64,000 bases of DNA from an uncultured Spirochaetales bacterium (GCA_944392695.1 CALXXN010000008.1:23184-87183), one strand, 5' to 3'; counted from the stretch's first letter, positions 40,486 through 49,715 are shown. Notes: generated from the sequence alone by a model not told the origin. Made by a program: numbers and translations.

Positions 40486-41912
40486 TGAGGATCTTCACAG
40501 GCGGCCTGCATCACGAGTCAGACTCCTTCAATCCACGCCTGACGGGCTGGTCTGATATCTCCATCCGGCGTGGTGTGGAGTTGCAGGAGAGACGTGGCGG
40601 GGAGGATGCCATCAATGGCATGGCCACGACCCTTGAGGCAAGTGGCCATGATGTCATCCTGGGCTTGCATGCCAGGGCCATCCCTGGAGGGGAGTGGGAG
40701 CCTGGGGTCTTCGACAGTCTTTGTGATGAACTCATCTCCATGCTTCAGGAAGCCTTGCCTGTCGATGGTATCTGCCTCGCCCTGCATGGCTCGTTGAGGG
40801 TGCATGGACGCGGCAGGGGCGAGGACATCCTCCTGACCCGGATCCGGGCGCTCTGCCCCGGGATTCCTGTTGTGGCCTGCCTGGATCCACACTCATCCTG
40901 GTCTGATTGCCTTGAGCTATGTGATGCAGTCGTTGCTTACAAGGAATCCCCTCATGTGGATGCCTGGCAGACAGGGACAGAGGCCGCCTCCTTGCTACTT
41001 GAGCTGCTCTCTGGCACCAAGCTTCATATGGCTGTGTGCCCGATACCCATGCTGGTCGCAGGAGAGAAGAGCGGTACAGGTACGGAGCCTATGAGGTCTC
41101 TTTCCCAGCTCTCCCGTGACCTGGAAGGGGGCCCTGTCGCATCAACCTCATACCTGCTAGGTTATCCATGGAGCAGTGAACCAGGTGGCTGTGCCGCCAT
41201 AGCAGTCTCAAGGCAGGGCATGGAAAATGCGATGAGAGTTTCGCAGAGGCTTGCCTCCTCCTTCTGGACACGGCGTCATGACTTCTCCTTCTGCAGCGAG
41301 GCCTATGATGAGGCCACGTCGATCCAGAAGGCCCTGGGATACATCAACGACGGCCAGTGGCCTGTCGTGCTCTCTGACAGTGGTGACAACCCGACAGCGG
41401 GATCGAGTCAGGACGTGCCTGTCCTCCTGCGGCAGATGCTTCTCAATGGGAGCTGTGGTGGGGCTGTCTACCAGGCTTTCAACGACCCCGCCTCCTGCAC
41501 TGCGGCATTCGAGGCAGGTGAGGGGGCCACTGTGCGCTTGTCCCTGGGGGCTTGCTATGACAAGCGCTTCGAGCCCCTGGATACCATAGGCCATGTCATT
41601 TCCCTGGTGCGTGGCTTCGAGACAGAGGGCTGGAGGACAGACCTCGCCCGGGTGGACATCGAGGGGATTGATGTGATCATCACTTCATCAAGGTGTGGCT
41701 GTTATGACCCTGATATGATGAGGGCGGTGGGTATTGAGCCATCTGGGCGTAAGCTGGTCGTGGTCAAGCTTGGCTACCTCGAACCCGCCCTTGCCCAGGT
41801 CGCCAGGCGTTCGATACTCGTCCTGACCCCTGGTGCCACGGATGAGGTCCTTGAACGTATTCCTTATCCAGAAGAGCCAAAACTGTTCCCACTCACAGCC
41901 TCTTTGGTCTAA
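40485..41912 (+). CDS. M81/MlrC-like metallopeptidase family protein
   Basis: 475 residues. MlrC (microcystinase C) relatives are zinc hydrolases of small peptides or amides. [17 protein letters not shown] at the N-terminus is the family signature with the conserved His-Glu; further ligands are likely in CLDPHSSW (about 130) and YKESPHVDAWQTG (about 155). SDSGDNPTAGSSQDVP (about 310) matches the C-terminal MlrC domain. ATG 40485 overlaps the DUF711 stop (TGATG), so the product is translationally coupled. Substrate unknown; the context with an aminotransferase points to amino-acid or small peptide catabolism, which is inference. Confidence 0.87.
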   Translation: MRIFTGGLHHESDSFNPRLTGWSDISIRRGVELQERRGGEDAINGMATTLEASGHDVILGLHARAIPGGEWEPGVFDSLCDELISMLQEALPVDGICLALHGSLRVHGRGRGEDILLTRIRALCPGIPVVACLDPHSSWSDCLELCDAVVAYKESPHVDAWQTGTEAASLLLELLSGTKLHMAVCPIPMLVAGEKSGTGTEPMRSLSQLSRDLEGGPVASTSYLLGYPWSSEPGGCAAIAVSRQGMENAMRVSQRLASSFWTRRHDFSFCSEAYDEATSIQKALGYINDGQWPVVLSDSGDNPTAGSSQDVPVLLRQMLLNGSCGGAVYQAFNDPASCTAAFEAGEGATVRLSLGACYDKRFEPLDTIGHVISLVRGFETEGWRTDLARVDIEGIDVIITSSRCGCYDPDMMRAVGIEPSGRKLVVVKLGYLEPALAQVARRSILVLTPGATDEVLERIPYPEEPKLFPLTASLV

Positions 41913-41937
41913 AACATTCCTGAAAGGGGAGTGCGTG

Positions 41938-43203
41938 ATGGAATTCTCTGACTTTGGTTTGAAGCTTTCTGCCCATTCTGGAATAGGGCAGCTCATGGAT
42001 GATATCGGGCGTCCTATGCCCGAAGGTGTGCGTGTACGCCCTCTTGGAGGAGGGAATCCGGCCCGTGTCAGTGCTGTTGAAGCGGCATATAGGAGGGAGA
42101 TGGAGGCGCTCCTCGCCAAGGACGGCGCCTTCGAGGACTTCCTCGCCCATTACGACTCACCACAGGGCCGGGTCTCATTCATGGAGTCGGTGGCCCAGTC
42201 TTTCCGTGAGCGCCATGGCTGGGACATCACGGTTGACAACATCGCTGTGACGAATGGAAGCCAGAGCGCCATGTTCTATCTTTTCAACCTCTTCTGTGGC
42301 CATAGCGGCACTGTGATGAGGAAGGTGCTCTTCCCCCTGATGCCTGAGTACATAGGCTATGCGGACCAGTCGATCGAACAAGGCAGTTTCATCTCAGTCC
42401 CCGCCTCCTGTGAGCAGCTGGGGCCGCATGAGTTCAAGTATCGTCTCGACAGGGCGGCTGTAGAAGCTTGCTTGGAAGCTCATCCTGAGATTGGTGCCAT
42501 GGCCGTGTCCAGGCCGACGAATCCCAGTGGCAACGTCCTGACTGATGAGGAGGTCTCCTTCCTCTCATCCCTTGCACACAAGTACGGCATACCACTGATC
42601 ATAGACAACGCCTACGGCCTTCCTTTCCCTGACATCATCTTCACATCGGACGCCCATGTGACTTGGAATGAGGACATCGTGCTCTCAATGAGCCTGTCCA
42701 AGATCGGACTGCCCTCGATCCGCACGGGCATCGTCATCGCCCGTCCTGAAATCGCCAGGGCCCTTGGCAACATGAATGCGGTCGCCGCCCTTGCGACCTC
42801 TTCATTCGGACCCGTGCTTGTCGATGGCATGATCCGCTCCGGGGAGCTCGAGGAGCTGGCTGAGAAGGAGGTCCGCCCCTTCTACCAGGCGAAGGCGGAA
42901 GAGGCCAAGTCCGCGATTGAACGCCACTTCGCAGGTACAGACTACCAGCTTCATGTGATCCAGGGATCGATCTTCTGCTGGCTCTACCTGCCCTCATTGA
43001 AGATACCAACCCTCCAGTTCTACCAGGTCCTGATGGAGGAGGGGGTTGTGACCGTACCAGGGGAGTATTTCTTCTTCGGAAGTGATGAATGCAAGGACCA
43101 TCCCCACTACGACAAGTGCCTGAGGCTCAACTACAGTGGGGATGGGGCGCTTGTAGAGGAAGGTATCGCAGTGATAGCCCGCCTCTACAGGCAGTGGTCC
43201 TGA
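41938..43203 (+). CDS. avtA: Valine-pyruvate aminotransferase (AvtA family)
   Basis: 421 residues, PLP-dependent class I/II aminotransferase. Its N-terminus (FGLKLSAHSGIGQLMDDIGR) is the AvtA hallmark. SRPTNPSGNVLTDEE and DNAYGLPFPD bind the cofactor, the PLP Lys is in SLSKIGLPSIRTG (about 243) and the C-terminal Arg is in CLRLNYSG. Strong AAGGGGAG site before ATG 41938, 25 bases after the M81 gene. Transfers amino groups between valine or alanine and keto acids. Last gene of the ACT-DUF711-M81 operon; its stop directly abuts the stop of the convergent next gene with no terminator between. Confidence 0.9.
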   Translation: MEFSDFGLKLSAHSGIGQLMDDIGRPMPEGVRVRPLGGGNPARVSAVEAAYRREMEALLAKDGAFEDFLAHYDSPQGRVSFMESVAQSFRERHGWDITVDNIAVTNGSQSAMFYLFNLFCGHSGTVMRKVLFPLMPEYIGYADQSIEQGSFISVPASCEQLGPHEFKYRLDRAAVEACLEAHPEIGAMAVSRPTNPSGNVLTDEEVSFLSSLAHKYGIPLIIDNAYGLPFPDIIFTSDAHVTWNEDIVLSMSLSKIGLPSIRTGIVIARPEIARALGNMNAVAALATSSFGPVLVDGMIRSGELEELAEKEVRPFYQAKAEEAKSAIERHFAGTDYQLHVIQGSIFCWLYLPSLKIPTLQFYQVLMEEGVVTVPGEYFFFGSDECKDHPHYDKCLRLNYSGDGALVEEGIAVIARLYRQWS

Positions 43204-43803
43204 TCAGACCAGGCCGAGGCCAAGGTTGGCCGGTGTCCTGACAAGGCCCTGGGGTATCGCATGGCGGAGTGCCAGGCTGAGCATGGTCTTGCAGGTGCGG
43301 ATGATGTAGGTCGCGTCATCCTCGATGCTGTTCCAGGATGCCAGGTATTCCTCATGGGCCTCCGCAAGGTAGCTGTTCATGGAGTAGGCGGAGACAAGTC
43401 CTACGTCACTGTCTTCAGCTGCCAGCTTGCCACCAAGTACGGCGTGCAGCTCGTTCTCGTAATCGAGGTGTGCCTGGATATCGACATCCATGAAGCTGTT
43501 GTGGACGGCGGTGAAGCTGTCTGCGACATAGTGCAGCAGTGTGCCGAGGGTGAAGTAGTCCCAGGCGTCGAACAACCCACGCTGGCTGATGTTGAAGACC
43601 GTCTTCCTGATGTGCTTTGATGCGTTTTCGGCGTTGTGCCCATGGAAGCGGCGTCCTGACCTGATACCCCTGAGGTAGGTGAAGGGGTTGAGGTCAGGTT
43701 CGATTGAACCGATCATGAAGGCGCTTGAGAAGAGTGTCAGCTCCTTGCTGTCCGCTGTGGCGATCAGGTGGCGCGAAAGCGCAAGATGGTCGATCTTCTT
43801 CAT
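43204..43803 (-). CDS. Zinc-dependent phospholipase C domain protein
   Basis: 199 residues of the zinc-dependent phospholipase C/S1-P1-like fold (alpha-toxin N-terminal domain type). Conserved His and Asp residues that should bind zinc: IDHLALSRHLI, GSIEPDLNPFTYL, RFHGHNAENASKHI and LGTLLHYVADSFTAVHNSF. No signal peptide, unlike secreted phospholipases C, so the role is probably internal; substrate unknown. AAGGAGG lies 13 bases before ATG 43803, an unusually long gap, but no alternative start exists in frame. Confidence 0.78.
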   Translation of the reverse strand: MKKIDHLALSRHLIATADSKELTLFSSAFMIGSIEPDLNPFTYLRGIRSGRRFHGHNAENASKHIRKTVFNISQRGLFDAWDYFTLGTLLHYVADSFTAVHNSFMDVDIQAHLDYENELHAVLGGKLAAEDSDVGLVSAYSMNSYLAEAHEEYLASWNSIEDDATYIIRTCKTMLSLALRHAIPQGLVRTPANLGLGLV

Positions 43804-43845
43804 TGGCGGTGCTGTTCCTCCTTGATGGCTCCAGCCTATGGGGTG

Positions 43846-43875
43846 ATTATGAAATCGGAATAAACCAGAAGTGAA
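43846..43875 (-). promoter_or_regulatory. Possible promoter of the phospholipase C-like gene
   Basis: On the minus strand TTCACT (43875-43870), 18-base spacer, CATAAT (43851-43846). Confidence 0.3.
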
Positions 43876-43948
43876 TTTTCCGAATATTCATCCATCGCTT
43901 CAAGACTTCCATGGTCATGAAATGGAGGAAAAACACACAAGAGCATGA

Positions 43949-43982
43949 AAACTAAAGGGGCCTGCCCCGCAAGACAGGCCCC
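43949..43982 (-). terminator. Intrinsic terminator of the esterase lipoprotein gene
   Basis: Perfect 8-bp arms GGGGCCTG (43957-43964) and CAGGCCCC (43975-43982), ten-base loop, followed on the minus strand by the T-rich TTTAGTTTTC. Confidence 0.75.
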
Positions 43983-44003
43983 TGACCGGGTAAGAATGTG
44001 GGT

Positions 44004-45857
44004 TCAGTCGATTACGACGGCTGAGCCATTATAAAGGGCTTCACCATTTTCACCACGGCTCCAGCTCTGGAACCAGCTCCACAGCAGGTCTGATTCCTCA
44101 GCCATGTAGGTGTGTGGTGATTGGGAGACCTGGGTGTAGCGGACCACAGGGACATCTCCATCTGTATAGGAGGTTGTCGTGTACTTGCCTGAAGGAAGGG
44201 CTCCATAGTAGTCACCCTTTGTCTCAGGTGTTGCCGCACCCTTGTCCGTGAGTTTGTTCATGTCCTCAGCCCAGAATTCGAAAGCCTCGGTGTCTCCACC
44301 CTTTGACCCATCGATGGCGTTGCCATTGATATCGTACTGGCCTTTGAAGAACCACATCGGCACAAGTGTCTTGTTGGAGACGGGGTCAACCGCATCTGGG
44401 TTGCGCGAACTGATCTTGTCCCCTGCAAGTGCAGAACCAACAGGGCCATAGGCTGCGAAGAAGCCCCTGTCCTCGGAACTTGCGAACATCTGTGTCATCA
44501 TCGAGCCAAGTGAGTGGCCAGTGAGGTACATCTTGCTGCGGTTGATGTTGTATTCCTCATCAATCCTGTCGACAACGGTCTTGATGTAGTCGATGTCGGT
44601 CTGGGCACCACCTTCAAGGGAGAACCAGGATGGGATTGGGTTTGTAGAACCTGCGGGATAACCCTGGACGAAGACCACGATGAAACCATTCTTGTCAGCG
44701 ATGTCAGTCCACCTGGACTCCTCTGGCAGGTCGGTCACGGATGCGGATGATCCATGGAGTGCGACCACGAGCGGGGTAGGCTCTGAGGAAACATAGGAGT
44801 CTGGTACGTAGACAAGCCAGCGCCTTGTGTAACCGCCGATCTCCTCCTCCCAGACAGGGTGGAAGTTCTTGCCTGTGTAGGCGCCGAAGACGCCACGGAT
44901 TGTTCCACCAGGATAGCCAAGGAACCTGTTGTTCTGCTTCGCTGAGTCGTAAATCGTGCTGGCTGAGCTGTCAGCGAGGACCTTGACGACCTCAAGTGAC
45001 TTGTCACGTGAAGGATCAGGGTTGGTGCATGCGTTGTTGATTGTGGTGTAGAGGCTTTCGAATTTCGAGGTGACCTCTTCGTCACCATAGAGGAACATCG
45101 GCATAGCGACCTGGCGTGCTGTCATTCCTTCGTCATAGCCCTTTGATCCATCAATAGCATAGGGGAAGATTATTGAATCGAGGTTCGCTTTTATTGCGTC
45201 TTCATCGTACTGGGTGGGATTGATGAGTGTCGTGTTCGCCCACAGCTGCGGCCAGGCGGAGGCCCAGAGGGCTGCCATGTCAGCACCTTCCTCGTAACCA
45301 ACGAGGCGGACACCTGACTTGTCGACTGAGATGAATGCGTTCGTGGTGGAGGACTTGTTGCGGACACCTGTGAAGATGACGAAGGCGGCATCAACGTCCT
45401 TGCGGCCATCAGGGGCGGCTGTGGTGTTCCATGTGCCACCATCCTGCGGTTCCACGAAGACGACTGCGAAGGGGTCTTCATCGCTGTCGGCGAGATCGAT
45501 CCACTGCATGCCGACTTCAGACCTGGCGAAGTCGTAAGCTGTCGTGTTGTCTGGTGTGAGGACAATGTAGACGGATGATTTCACCTGGAAGTCAGCAGGG
45601 ATGTAGGCTGACCATTTGACTGTGGTACCTGCAGCCAGGTTGAATCCTGCGTTGACACTATCGGATGAATAGGTCTGGTTGTCGAAGAGCCCATGGTGAT
45701 AGGCGTCATATGGATGGGATCCGTCGAGTGTCCCCTTCACGGGCGTGAGGCGGTCTACCCCTCCCCCATCAGGTGCGCTGTTGCTGTTGTCACAGGCGGC
45801 AAGCATCAGCGCCATCAGGGCGATGAGGAGCAGGAAAACTGTTTTCCTTGTTTTCAT
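44004..45857 (-). CDS. PHB-depolymerase/LpqC-type esterase lipoprotein
   Basis: 617 residues, signal peptide with lipobox LMLAAC, so lipid-anchored outside the inner membrane. The N-terminal half (about 30-330) is a beta-rich domain I cannot name. The C-terminal half is an alpha/beta hydrolase of the polyhydroxybutyrate-depolymerase/feruloyl-esterase group: GGYTRRWLVYVPDSY, LVVALHGSSAS (oxyanion hole), nucleophile in LTGHSLGSMMTQMFA (about 445) and the late HTYMAEES, a probable catalytic His. Likely acts on acyl groups of polysaccharides or on polyesters. ATG 45857 follows AAAAAGGAG; the upstream ATG 45875 overlaps this site. Confidence 0.8.
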   Translation of the reverse strand: MKTRKTVFLLLIALMALMLAACDNSNSAPDGGGVDRLTPVKGTLDGSHPYDAYHHGLFDNQTYSSDSVNAGFNLAAGTTVKWSAYIPADFQVKSSVYIVLTPDNTTAYDFARSEVGMQWIDLADSDEDPFAVVFVEPQDGGTWNTTAAPDGRKDVDAAFVIFTGVRNKSSTTNAFISVDKSGVRLVGYEEGADMAALWASAWPQLWANTTLINPTQYDEDAIKANLDSIIFPYAIDGSKGYDEGMTARQVAMPMFLYGDEEVTSKFESLYTTINNACTNPDPSRDKSLEVVKVLADSSASTIYDSAKQNNRFLGYPGGTIRGVFGAYTGKNFHPVWEEEIGGYTRRWLVYVPDSYVSSEPTPLVVALHGSSASVTDLPEESRWTDIADKNGFIVVFVQGYPAGSTNPIPSWFSLEGGAQTDIDYIKTVVDRIDEEYNINRSKMYLTGHSLGSMMTQMFASSEDRGFFAAYGPVGSALAGDKISSRNPDAVDPVSNKTLVPMWFFKGQYDINGNAIDGSKGGDTEAFEFWAEDMNKLTDKGAATPETKGDYYGALPSGKYTTTSYTDGDVPVVRYTQVSQSPHTYMAEESDLLWSWFQSWSRGENGEALYNGSAVVID

Positions 45858-45928
45858 TCGAAACTCCTTTTTCATGTATGTCTAACGCCTACACCAGCTT
45901 CACTTACATGCCAAATAAAATCCATGAA

Positions 45929-45987
45929 ATCTGTACAAAAAAGAGTTTTTTGTTCACAGATAACAAGATGAACAAATGTACACAGAT
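45929..45987. promoter_or_regulatory. Operator cluster between divergent genes
   Basis: Three copies of one motif: ATCTGTACA (45929-45937, inverted), TGTTCACAGAT (45951-45961) and TGTACACAGAT (45977-45987). The two direct copies are 26 bases apart. A second inverted repeat, TTTGTTCA/TGAACAAA (45949-45956, 45969-45976), overlaps them. The right copy is centred about 36 bases before the start predicted from TATAAT at 46006, the place of an activator site. Confidence 0.55.
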
Positions 45988-46005
45988 TGATTGGCGTTTT
46001 GGATG

Positions 46006-46011
46006 TATAAT
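46006..46011 (+). promoter_or_regulatory. -10 element of the aldo/keto reductase promoter
   Basis: Perfect TATAAT with no -35 match at 16-18 bases, so activator dependence is likely. It implies an untranslated leader of about 130 bases before ATG 46151. Confidence 0.5.
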
Positions 46012-46150
46012 AACGCGCCCACGCGTGATGGATAAGGAAGCAGGCTTCAGGAATATGATTTCCTCAGGCAAATGGTTCCTGGGTTTGAAAGGTTTGCCTC
46101 CTGTCCTAAAATGGCTATTGGTGGAGTATCATCTAACCGGGGAGGCGGTC

Positions 46151-47248
46151 ATGGAATACAGGGTGAACATAAGGACAGGTGACAAGATAAGTGTCATCGG
46201 AATTGGCACAAGTTATATATGTGAGAGCTCGGAGGAAGAGGCGCTCGAAGCACTCGGGTACGCATATGAAAACGGGATCAACTATGCAGACCTTGCCACT
46301 GCCAGGAACAATGCTTTCGCTTATTTCGGGAAGGCTTATGAGGGCGTCAGGAAGGACATGTTCTACCAGGTGCACTTTGGCGCCAACTATGGGAAGGGTG
46401 GTGAGTATGGCTGGACGTTAGACCTTGATACAGTGAAGAGGGAGGTAGGGCACATGCTCGCTGCCCTCAGGACCGATTACATCGACTATGGCTTCATACA
46501 CTGCCTCGATGAGCTCAGTGACTGGGAGGCTTACCAGGAGAACGGCATACTCGACTACCTCCTTTACTTGAAGGAGGAGGGGGTCGTAAGACACATCGGC
46601 CTTTCCTCCCACACCCCTTCGACCGCGTCCAGGATCCTGGACACAGGTCTTGTCGACCAACTGATGTTCTCAATAAACCCATCCTATGACTACCAAGAGG
46701 GTGAGTACGCGAAAGGAAGCGGGAGTGAGAGGATGGCTCTCTACATGAAGGCGGAGAAGATGGGTGTCGGTATTTCCGTCATGAAGCCCTTCTCTGGAGG
46801 ACAGCTTCTTGATGAGAAGGCATCGCCCTTCAAGAAGGCGTTCACAACCCACCAGCTGATCAAATACGCGCTTGACAGGCCTTCTGTCCTCACAGTCCTT
46901 CCTGGGATGAGGAACAAGAAGGAAGTCGAAGAGGCCCTCAGGTATTTCGACATCCCTGATGAGGAGAAGGATTATTCGGAAATCTCATCGCTCACTCCAG
47001 CGGAGATGGTCGGACGCTGTGTGTATTGCAATCACTGCCATCCCTGTCCTGTGGGAATCAACATCGCCCTTGTGAACAAGTACTATGACCTCGCAAGGGA
47101 AGGGGATGATATGGCCAGGGAGCACTACATGAAGCTTGATGTGAAGGCAGATGCCTGCATCTCATGTGGTCACTGCACCAGGAGATGTCCTTTCAAGGTC
47201 GATGGAGGGAGGCGGATGGAGGAGATAGCTGCCTATTTCTCCATCTGA
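46151..47248 (+). CDS. Aldo/keto reductase with C-terminal 2[4Fe-4S] ferredoxin domain
   Basis: 365 residues. TIM-barrel reductase with the AKR catalytic pattern: YADLATARNNAFAYFGKAYE (Asp about 41, Tyr in the following helix), YQVHFGANY, YIDYGFIHCLDEL and IGLSSHTPSTA. The C-terminal 60 residues carry two iron-sulfur motifs, CVYCNHCHPCP and CISCGHCTRRCP, found in ferredoxin-linked anaerobic AKRs. ATG 46151 follows GGGGAGG; the open frame upstream runs through the promoter and is not coding. It opens the polysaccharide locus and may reduce a uronate-derived sugar, which is inference from context. Confidence 0.88.
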   Translation: MEYRVNIRTGDKISVIGIGTSYICESSEEEALEALGYAYENGINYADLATARNNAFAYFGKAYEGVRKDMFYQVHFGANYGKGGEYGWTLDLDTVKREVGHMLAALRTDYIDYGFIHCLDELSDWEAYQENGILDYLLYLKEEGVVRHIGLSSHTPSTASRILDTGLVDQLMFSINPSYDYQEGEYAKGSGSERMALYMKAEKMGVGISVMKPFSGGQLLDEKASPFKKAFTTHQLIKYALDRPSVLTVLPGMRNKKEVEEALRYFDIPDEEKDYSEISSLTPAEMVGRCVYCNHCHPCPVGINIALVNKYYDLAREGDDMAREHYMKLDVKADACISCGHCTRRCPFKVDGGRRMEEIAAYFSI

Positions 47249-47388
47249 GAGCAGTGGAAGCAGGTGGATTGGGTCGCCTGGTTTCTCAGATAGTGGTAGT
47301 GGGCATTTGTCATGCCAGACATGCCATTTGCATCCTATCAAAACAGCTTCCTTTTTGGCAGGATGGGGACGGATGGACAAAAACATGC

Positions 47389-47417
47389 TTGAAACAGCTC
47401 CTGTGTGATGTGAGAAT
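47389..47417 (+). promoter_or_regulatory. Promoter predicting a leaderless mRNA (AraC-type regulator)
   Basis: TTGAAA (47389-47394), 17-base spacer, GAGAAT (47412-47417) preceded by TGT as an extended -10, six bases, then ATG 47424. No Shine-Dalgarno site. Confidence 0.5.
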
Positions 47418-47423
47418 CGAAAC

Positions 47424-49616
47424 ATGCCGGCATCAAATGGAAAAGCGCACCGCCTCTTAAGCAACATGCTTTCATACTTCAGTGGTTTCTTCGTCGTCTC
47501 CCTTTTCCTCATGGTCGCACTCGTTGTCAGTTATGACAATGTCCGGGACAGTGTGAGCCGGGAGCTTTCGATGAGCCTGGAATCCGGCATATCGAGGCTC
47601 GAAGACATCGGAGGCAGGATGCGCATGCTTGATGGCATGATCGTCCAGGACTCGGTCTTCTCCGCTTTGCGCTACCAGGAGGACGAAGAGGACGATGTGT
47701 CCGGGTTGAGGATGCTCAATGAGCTTTACCGCAGCCTTGGCATCATCGCAGATGATGTCGATTACATCTTCACCATCTTCAGGAACAACGATGTGTTCGT
47801 CTCATCAGGTCTTGTCAGCATGGACTTCCCTTCTTACTATGGACGTTTCATGACGGCCGTCGATGATGAGAGGCTCATCCCTGATTCTGAGTCTGTGAAG
47901 GATTTCCTCTCCTCCGCGGTCAGCCAGGGGCGGCGCTATCTCACACTTGACAGCCTGACCATCGATGATGGCTCTTTCCTCAAGACCTTCCATGACCCTC
48001 TTGTCATCCTGAGCGCGGATGCCTTGTTCAATATTCAGCCCTTATATGTGACGGCCTATGTCATTGACAGCCAGAGGCTGGAGGAGCTGCTGACCCCAGA
48101 GCAGGCCATGGGCTCTTCATCCATCCGGGTCAGTCTTCTTGATGGGGGGACTGTCCTTCTTGATACCGCAGATGGGGATGAGGGGTCAGCCTTCACCTTC
48201 TCACAGCAAAGCCAGGCACTGGGCCTTTCTGTCACGTTGACTGTGGATGAGGACCTTGTCCTCTCTCAGATGTGGCAGCTCATCTGGATGCTCGCCACTG
48301 TCATCGTAGGTGGCCTGCTCTCAGGCCTGGTCATCGCCCTCTATTACGCACTGCGCCACTACAGGGGCTTCACCCGGATACGCCAGGTCCTGGAAGGCGG
48401 TGATGTCAAGCCAGTCCGTGGCAGGGACTTCGCAGATGTCCATGAGCGCATACTACGCCTGAGGAGGGAGGGGGAGAGCTATAAGGAGCGCGTTGGCGAG
48501 GTTGAGAAGCGTAACCGCGCGATTGAGTTCGAGAACGTGCTCACCCGTGGTGCAAGGACGGATGAGGAGCGTGGCATCCTTGATGCGTTACGCCCTTATG
48601 TCGCAAATGGAGGGGCGGTTGTCGTCCTCCTGCGCTTCATCGACTACGGCGATGCGCCGCTGGATATCCTTTTCGACATGCTTTCCACTTCAGCGTGGAA
48701 TGACTACCTGACAGTGCACTCCGGTTCGAGGGACGAGATATTCCTGATCGCCCTTGGAAAGAATGGCCCTGAGGGTCTTGAGGACTTCTTCAAGGATTAC
48801 ACCACCAGGGTGCCTGACAGCCTTGTCCATATAGGGATCTCTCCTCCATCGGGCTCTGTCGACCAGCTTGGGATGCTCTATGACAAGGCCCTGAGGGCGG
48901 TGTCATCGCTCTTCGCGGATGACGGAAGGAGCCTTGTCCTCTCATATGACGACAAGATGCGCACCAGCCTCCTTGAAGTCTTCAACACAGAGTCCATGGG
49001 ACGTCTCAGGAACCTCTTGCTGCGTGGCCGTGCTGATGATGCCTCGGTCTTCATCGATTCACTTTTCGATGCCTTCGCCTCGTTCCCGCTCGAGGCTGAG
49101 GAACGCAAGGCCCAGGTCTATCACATGCTTTCGAATGTCATACAGGATGCCTGGACAGCCATGGGCGGCCCTGAAGGTGAGGTCGTGCCTTACAGGCGTG
49201 AGATGACGCGTGATGAGATGAAGGACATCATGAAGGCTGCCGTGCACCAGCTGTGTGATTACACACAAGGCAGGTTGAGGAGCCACAATGACGAACTGCT
49301 CGAAACCATACTCTCCATTGTTGAGCGCCGCTACAGCGAGCCTGGGCTTTCGGCTTATGCTGTCAGCCAGGAGGCTGGAGTCAGCGAGAAGTACCTGCAA
49401 AGTTTCTTCCGTGAGCATATGGGTGAAGGGTTTTCACAGTACCTGCTCAACTTCAGGCTTGAGAAGGCCAGGGCGCTCCTGGAGACGAGCGACCTGCCGA
49501 ATGAGAAGATCGCCGAGCTGACTGGCTTCGGTGCCTTGAACACGTTCTACCGCAACTTCTCCAAATCCTATGGGGTGACTCCACGCGTCTACAAGGAAGG
49601 CCTGAAGCGTACATGA
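47424..49616 (+). CDS. Membrane-bound AraC-family transcriptional regulator (YesS/YtdP type)
   Basis: 730 residues. One membrane helix near the N-terminus (MLSYFSGFFVVSLFLMVALV) and one at about 275-300 (LIWMLATVIVGGLLSGLVIA) enclose an extracytoplasmic sensor domain of about 240 residues. A cytoplasmic linker follows, then a C-terminal AraC DNA-binding domain: first helix-turn-helix in LSAYAVSQEAGVSEKYLQSF, second in IAELTGFGALNTFYRNFSKSY, ending GVTPRVYKE. Such proteins sense oligosaccharides outside the cell and activate adjacent ABC importer and lyase genes. The downstream genes are exactly that set, and the repeated elements at 49627 and 51668 are candidate targets. Confidence 0.9.
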   Translation: MPASNGKAHRLLSNMLSYFSGFFVVSLFLMVALVVSYDNVRDSVSRELSMSLESGISRLEDIGGRMRMLDGMIVQDSVFSALRYQEDEEDDVSGLRMLNELYRSLGIIADDVDYIFTIFRNNDVFVSSGLVSMDFPSYYGRFMTAVDDERLIPDSESVKDFLSSAVSQGRRYLTLDSLTIDDGSFLKTFHDPLVILSADALFNIQPLYVTAYVIDSQRLEELLTPEQAMGSSSIRVSLLDGGTVLLDTADGDEGSAFTFSQQSQALGLSVTLTVDEDLVLSQMWQLIWMLATVIVGGLLSGLVIALYYALRHYRGFTRIRQVLEGGDVKPVRGRDFADVHERILRLRREGESYKERVGEVEKRNRAIEFENVLTRGARTDEERGILDALRPYVANGGAVVVLLRFIDYGDAPLDILFDMLSTSAWNDYLTVHSGSRDEIFLIALGKNGPEGLEDFFKDYTTRVPDSLVHIGISPPSGSVDQLGMLYDKALRAVSSLFADDGRSLVLSYDDKMRTSLLEVFNTESMGRLRNLLLRGRADDASVFIDSLFDAFASFPLEAEERKAQVYHMLSNVIQDAWTAMGGPEGEVVPYRREMTRDEMKDIMKAAVHQLCDYTQGRLRSHNDELLETILSIVERRYSEPGLSAYAVSQEAGVSEKYLQSFFREHMGEGFSQYLLNFRLEKARALLETSDLPNEKIAELTGFGALNTFYRNFSKSYGVTPRVYKEGLKRT

Positions 49617-49626
49617 GCATTCTTTG

Positions 49627-49690
49627 TTCCAATCTGGAAGTCTCCAGGGCGGAATGGAAGTGGTGCTTCACCTGACATGGATGGGAACAT
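49627..49690 (+). repeat. Regulatory repeat, copy 1, before the lyase gene
   Basis: TTCCAATCTGGAAGTC (49627-49642), then AGGGCGGAATGGAAGTGG, GTGCTT and ATGGATGGGAACAT to 49690. It matches copy 2 at 51668-51730 with nearly the same spacing. Not coding in either place, 26 bases before the lyase start. Candidate binding and promoter element for the regulator at 47424. Confidence 0.65.
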
Positions 49691-49715
49691 GTAAGTGGCA
49701 AACGGAGGTTGTGCA

